Positions 7,177 to 10,243 of a DNA stretch of 10,243 nt are shown here, piece after piece. This stretch comes from an uncultured bacterium (GTDB taxonomy: Bacteria > Pseudomonadota > Gammaproteobacteria > Burkholderiales > Burkholderiaceae_E). The notes under the pieces are model-generated. The model did not search any database. It worked only from the letters and a program-made list of their open reading frames with translations, and had not been told where the DNA came from. Each line of letters opens with the position of its first letter. The first letter of the stretch is position 1. The translations under genes were made by a program, and so were the position numbers. Where the stretch lies: assembly GCA_903864485.1 (NCBI GenBank), contig CAIPGD010000060.1, forward strand, positions 1 through 10,243. The letters run 5' to 3'.

Positions 7177-7884
7177 TTAAACGCCCAGATACTCGTGCAA
7201 AGAAGCCATCTGCCCGGCCAGTTCGCTCTGTCGAAATTCCTGCACCACTTCGCCATGCTCCATGACCAGAAATCGATCGGCCAGGGGTGCGGCAAACCTG
7301 AAGTTTTGCTCCACCATCACGATGGTGTAGCCGCGCTGGCGAAGCATCGTCACCATTTCGGCGAGCTTCTGGACAATCACCGGAGCAAGGCCTTCCGAGA
7401 TTTCATCCAGTAACAGTAATCGGGCGCCGGTACGCAAAATGCGCGCGACGGCCAACATCTGCTGTTCACCGCCCGATAATCGGGTGCCCTGGCTCCCAGC
7501 GCGCTCGAGCAGATTCGGGAAAAGCGCGTAGATCTCGTCAATACTCATACCGCCGGGCGCGAGCGTGGGCGGGAGCCGCAGGTTCTCTTCAGCCGACAGG
7601 CTCGAGAAAATACCGCGCTCTTCGGGGCAATAACCGATTCCAAGGCGGGCGATTCGGTGCGTCGGCAGATCAATCGTCTGCTGACCATGGACTTTCACGG
7701 AGCCCGACCGACGCCCAATCAGGCCCATGATCGCCCTCAGGGTGCTTGTGCGCCCGGCGCCGTTGCGACCAAGCAGCGTCACGACCTCGCCTTCATCGAC
7801 GTGAAAATTCACCCCATGCAAAACATGAGACTCACCATACCAACCTTGCAGATTGGTGACTTCTAGAAAGCGGGATTGGCTCAT
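7177..7884 (-). CDS. livF: ABC transporter ATP-binding protein LivF (Walker A Arg variant)
   Basis: This 235-residue ATPase of the HAAT importer shows LLGRNGAGRTST as Walker A (Arg45 where Lys is canonical; codon CGC), YCPEERGIF in the Q-loop region, the signature LSGGEQQ (136-142), Walker B LLLLDE (Glu161) and VEQN in the switch region. The PE and VEQN variants are normal for LivF, as in E. coli, but the Walker A Arg is not the general rule. The ATG at 7884 (MSQSRFLEV) is chosen because it gives the usual LivF length; a longer frame to 7950 would overlap livG by 50 bases. It follows livG by 16 bases. An uninterrupted T8 run (minus strand, 7165-7172) follows its stop without an obvious stem. 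Confidence 0.92.
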   Translation of the reverse strand: MSQSRFLEVTNLQGWYGESHVLHGVNFHVDEGEVVTLLGRNGAGRTSTLRAIMGLIGRRSGSVKVHGQQTIDLPTHRIARLGIGYCPEERGIFSSLSAEENLRLPPTLAPGGMSIDEIYALFPNLLERAGSQGTRLSGGEQQMLAVARILRTGARLLLLDEISEGLAPVIVQKLAEMVTMLRQRGYTIVMVEQNFRFAAPLADRFLVMEHGEVVQEFRQSELAGQMASLHEYLGV

Positions 7885-7900
7885 GGGTCTTGATTTGCGC

Positions 7901-8674
7901 TCAGTGAGCGCCCAGCGGCTCGTTCGCAGTTGTGCCCATATAGGCCTCAATCACCGCGGGGTTTTTGGAGACCTCTTCATAAGGTCCCTCTGCCAGAGTG
8001 GCCCCGCGTTGCAGGACGGTGATCGTATCGGCAATGCTCGAGACTACGCTCATGTTGTGCTCAACCATTAGGATGGTTCTGTTTACAGAGACTTTCTTGA
8101 TGAGTTGTTTGATTCGGTCAACGTCCTCGAGTCCCATCCCCTGAGTGGGCTCATCAAGCAGCATCAAAGTCGGCTCCATCGCCAGCGTTGTTGCGATTTC
8201 AAGCGCGCGCTTGCGGCCGTAACTCAACTCAACGGCGGGCAGCTGGGCCGAACTTTCAAGGTCCACCGCGGCCAGCAATTCCATCGCCTGATCGTTCAGT
8301 GGATGCAGGGTTTTTTCGGGCATCCAGAAATAAAAAGACGTCGGCAGTTTGCGTTGCAGTGCGACCCGAACATTCTCAAGCACTGAGAGATGGGGAAATA
8401 CCGATGAAATCTGGAATGAGCGGATCACACCTCGGCGGGCAATGCGCGCCGAGGATTCTGCGGTGATGTCGTGCCCCTCAAACAGGATCTGACCTGAAGT
8501 CGGGGTCAGGAATTTTGTCAGCAGATTAAAACAGGTGGTTTTGCCGGCCCCGTTGGGTCCGATCAGCGCATGAATAGTGCCCCGTCGAACATTCAGATCG
8601 ACCTTGTTAACCGCCACAAACCCTTTGAACTCTTTCGTGAGAGCTCGGGTTTGGAGAATAAAGTTTTCGCTCAT
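7901..8674 (-). CDS. livG: ABC transporter ATP-binding protein LivG
   Basis: This 257-residue ATPase has a canonical nucleotide site: Walker A GPNGAGKTT (39-47), Q-loop Gln88 in RSFQ, signature ELSYGRKRALEIA (149-161), Walker B LMLLDEP with Glu175, and switch His206 in MVEHN. The region between Q-loop and signature, with SVFPHLSVLENVRVALQ, is typical of LivG. It therefore contrasts with its partner LivF, whose Walker A lysine is replaced. The start at 8674 (MSENFILQTRALTKEF) begins right before the first beta strand; the longer frame to 8812 would run well into the upstream aldolase-family gene. It begins 13 bases after that gene's stop, with no strong ribosome site, which suggests translational coupling. 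Confidence 0.92.
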   Translation of the reverse strand: MSENFILQTRALTKEFKGFVAVNKVDLNVRRGTIHALIGPNGAGKTTCFNLLTKFLTPTSGQILFEGHDITAESSARIARRGVIRSFQISSVFPHLSVLENVRVALQRKLPTSFYFWMPEKTLHPLNDQAMELLAAVDLESSAQLPAVELSYGRKRALEIATTLAMEPTLMLLDEPTQGMGLEDVDRIKQLIKKVSVNRTILMVEHNMSVVSSIADTITVLQRGATLAEGPYEEVSKNPAVIEAYMGTTANEPLGAH

Positions 8675-8687
8675 GACGGTCGAACGC

Positions 8688-9443
8688 TTAGGTGTTGTAT
8701 CCCGCATCGAGCTTCTGGACTTTACGCAATAGGGCAGGCCATACAAATGCGGCGCCCAGTCCGCCAGTTTGGACCTGCATGGCCTTGGCGGTTCCGGTGA
8801 TGATGTCAGCATGCACGGAATTTAGTTCGCCCCCAGCTTGAGCCGAAATCTGAATCTGGCAAGCGCTCTCGAAGATATACATCCCCAGGAAAGCTTCGGC
8901 GACTGTGCTGCCCACGGTCAATAGCCCGTGATTTCGGAGGCACAAAAACCGAGCACTGCCCAGGTCAGCCTGCAGTCGTGGGATCTCGTCGGGTCGGAAG
9001 GCGACGCCTTCATAATCGTGATAGGCCAAAGAGGCGAGGACAAAGGTGCTTTGCTGCGAGATCGGTAATACCCCGCCACGTTGCGCAGCGACGGCGACGC
9101 CAGCCCGGGTATGGGTGTGCAGCACACACTGCGCGTCATCTCGAGCCGAGTGAATCGCGCTGTGGATGGTGAAGCCCGCCGGGTTAACCGGAAACGGATT
9201 GCTGCCGATTTTGTTTCCTGCTTGATCGATCCGCACGAGAGAGGATGCGGTGATTTCATCAAAAAGCAGCCCGTAGGGGTTGATCAGAAAGTGGTGCTCG
9301 GGCCCTGGAATGCGTACGCTGATGTGCGTGAACACGAGATCGCTCCAGCCGAAATGGGCAACAAGCCGGTAAGCGGCGGCCAGATCGCAGCGCAGCGCCC
9401 ACTCCTCAGGGCTGACCTCGGTCTGACAGGATGGGATCTTCAT
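8688..9443 (-). CDS. Class II aldolase/adducin-family protein lacking the canonical catalytic Glu
   Basis: This 251-residue protein has the class II aldolase fold of L-fuculose-phosphate aldolase relatives. His109 and His111 in VLHTHTRAG and His172 in LRNHGLL match the three zinc ligands. Aligning on those residues, the position of FucA catalytic Glu73 is Gly90 (AGFTIHSAIHSARDD), and the FucA GNVSVR segment reads THISVR here. A retro-aldol reaction like that of FucA is therefore doubtful; decarboxylase, epimerase-like or other metal chemistry is possible. GGAG lies 6 nt before the ATG at 9443, which favours this start over the ATG at 9464. It is the first gene of the transporter operon, so it probably acts on the imported compound or a derivative; that link is inferred. 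Confidence 0.85.
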   Translation of the reverse strand: MKIPSCQTEVSPEEWALRCDLAAAYRLVAHFGWSDLVFTHISVRIPGPEHHFLINPYGLLFDEITASSLVRIDQAGNKIGSNPFPVNPAGFTIHSAIHSARDDAQCVLHTHTRAGVAVAAQRGGVLPISQQSTFVLASLAYHDYEGVAFRPDEIPRLQADLGSARFLCLRNHGLLTVGSTVAEAFLGMYIFESACQIQISAQAGGELNSVHADIITGTAKAMQVQTGGLGAAFVWPALLRKVQKLDAGYNT

Positions 9444-9783
9444 GGCAGTCTCCATTGGAATCATTCTTATGAATCTGACAGATTATCTACTGCAATCGTG
9501 GGAGCGCGGTTGGGTGATCAATTTCGCGGTTGGACTCACGGTTGCAGAGGCCGTTTATTTGTTGGCAGCGTATTACCTCAGGCGTCGTGGTTTGGCCCCA
9601 GATGAGTATTTGTTGAATCTGTTCTCGGGGCTATGCCTGATGCTGGCATTGAGGGCCACTCTTGGGGCCAGTAATCCGTTCGGGCCGATCGTCTACCTTA
9701 GTCTCGCCGGAGTGTGTCACGTGGCCGATCTGGTTCGTCGCACGCGGCGAACACTGCATCGGCGGACGATTGAAGCGGGTTGA
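9442..9783 (+). CDS. Small conserved membrane protein of unknown function
   Basis: The product is 113 residues from the ATG at 9442, or 104 from the ATG at 9469 (MNLTDYLLQSW), which looks like the usual family start. About three hydrophobic segments are visible: VINFAVGLTVAEAVYLLAAYY, YLLNLFSGLCLMLALRATLG and PFGPIVYLSLAGVCHVADL. The tail is strongly basic (RRTRRTLHRR). LLNL-SGLCLMLALR resembles small uncharacterised inner-membrane proteins I recall from Burkholderiales; no function is known to me. No good Shine-Dalgarno precedes either start. It diverges from the aldolase-family gene: the ATG at 9442 and that gene's ATG at 9443 share one CATG. The stop TGA is within the first unit of a tandem repeat. 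The protein is probably real, but the start is uncertain. Confidence 0.68.
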   Translation: MAVSIGIILMNLTDYLLQSWERGWVINFAVGLTVAEAVYLLAAYYLRRRGLAPDEYLLNLFSGLCLMLALRATLGASNPFGPIVYLSLAGVCHVADLVRRTRRTLHRRTIEAG

Positions 9784-9827
9784 TGCCGGTTGATGCCGGT
9801 TAAGGCCGGTTAATGCCGGTTGATGCG
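9778..9827. repeat. Five 10-nt tandem repeats (GGTTGATGCC type)
   Basis: The consecutive units are GGTTGATGCC (9778), GGTTGATGCC (9788), GGTTAAGGCC (9798), GGTTAATGCC (9808) and GGTTGATGCG (9818). The first two are identical and the rest differ at one to three positions. The tract begins in the last codons of the small membrane protein gene, whose TGA stop is in unit one, and ends 11 bases before the stop end of the minus-strand oxygenase-like gene. The 10-nt period is close to one DNA helical turn. No clear terminator hairpin with a T-run was found here. Confidence 0.7.
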
Positions 9828-9838
9828 GCGCGCAGGGC

Positions 9839-10243
9839 TTATTGAAACTTCGGTAGCTTCAGCATATTCATCGAGACGATCACGCGCCGGTCATGATTTT
9901 CGGGGACGTGATGGCGCAGCATCCCCGGGAACAAGATCAACCAGCCCGGTTGCGGTGTGATCACAAGATGGTTATCGAACACAATCGGGGCGCAATTGGG
10001 TCCAGCCTCGAGGTAAATGACAGCTGAAAAATCGGACGGGAAATGACTGTGCAGGATGGTGTGATCTGATTCTTCGTAGATCACGCCCCAGCAATCCGTG
10101 ACCACCAAATCAAGGTTCAAGTTGGCCAGATCCGTCACCAAGTGCTGTCGTGAGGCCCGCATTGCCATCTGCTTGACGGTTTCGGTTAGTGGTGCGAATT
10201 TCGGGTTGAGCTGGTGGCTTTTCCACGGGCTCATGTAAACCGA
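9839..10243 (-). CDS. 2-oxoglutarate/Fe(II) oxygenase-like protein, possibly partial
   Basis: At least 131 residues are visible from the ATG at 10234, but the frame stays open to the right edge (adding S-V-Y), so the N-terminus may lie outside. The double-stranded beta-helix core resembles the 2OG-FeII_Oxy_5 type of dioxygenase: TILHSHFPSDFSAVIYLEAG (His62, His64), FDNHLVITPQPGWLILFPGMLRHHV (His108/His109) and RRVIVSMNM with Arg117 as the likely 2-oxoglutarate contact. The H-x-H in place of H-x-D/E agrees with my recollection of that family. It would be a short member if complete. Substrate and partners are unknown. It converges on the small membrane protein gene and is separated from it by the 10-nt repeats. 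Confidence 0.6.
   Translation of the reverse strand, partial: SVYMSPWKSHQLNPKFAPLTETVKQMAMRASRQHLVTDLANLNLDLVVTDCWGVIYEESDHTILHSHFPSDFSAVIYLEAGPNCAPIVFDNHLVITPQPGWLILFPGMLRHHVPENHDRRVIVSMNMLKLPKFQ

Noticed and set aside
7885..7950. Longer N-terminus for LivF
   Set aside because: It would overlap livG by 50 bases and add 22 residues before the normal LivF beginning; MSQSRFLEV at 7884 fits the family length.
8675..8812. Longer N-terminus for LivG
   Set aside because: The extra 46 residues lie inside the aldolase-family gene and precede the normal first strand of LivG; the start at 8674 is preferred.

Overview
The window looks like chromosomal DNA from a moderately GC-rich proteobacterium. The closest fit is Betaproteobacteria, in or near Burkholderiales. 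This rests on the style of the genes: a liv-type ABC operon whose LivF has a GRNGAGRT Walker A, a Tat-exported two-subunit GMC dehydrogenase, an MCEFFVTADP-type ribbon-helix-helix protein and a small conserved membrane protein. The lineage is an inference, because no rRNA or other marker gene is present.

Left part, plus strand. A TumE/TumA-like toxin-antitoxin pair (23-657) has coding regions that overlap by ATGA, and a 7-bp inverted repeat touches the toxin start codon. After about 145 nt with no gene comes a dehydrogenase operon. It holds a Tat-signal small subunit of the gluconate 2-dehydrogenase subunit 3 type (803-1441) and a GMC flavoprotein with a C-x5-C-x3-C iron-sulfur motif (1474-3042). 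No cytochrome c subunit follows. Nine bases after the flavoprotein is a ribbon-helix-helix gene that appears broken by a one-base deletion near 3252 (3052-3392). A run of degenerate 13-nt tandem repeats (3384-3448) leads into a glyoxalase I gene (3471-4019), which ends in a strong hairpin terminator.

Centre and right, minus strand. One long operon runs from about 9443 down to 4057: a class II aldolase/adducin-family protein, LivG, LivF, a periplasmic binding protein, LivH and LivM. It is a complete branched-chain amino acid-type (HAAT) ABC importer, one copy of each component, with a metabolic enzyme as its first gene. The substrate cannot be read from the sequence. The last gene converges on glyoxalase I, and the terminator hairpin overlaps the livM stop codon.

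Right end. A small conserved membrane protein (9442 or 9469-9783, plus strand) diverges from the aldolase with essentially no intergenic space. Its stop codon lies in five 10-nt tandem repeats (9778-9827). A minus-strand 2-oxoglutarate/Fe(II) oxygenase-like gene follows and may continue past the right edge.

Most of the window is ordinary transport and metabolism. The points that most merit a second look are the two short tandem-repeat tracts, the frameshifted regulator, the Lys-to-Arg change in the LivF Walker A, the aldolase-family protein lacking the usual catalytic Glu, and the divergent gene pair whose ATGs meet in one CATG. I did not find convincing evidence of a new multi-gene system.
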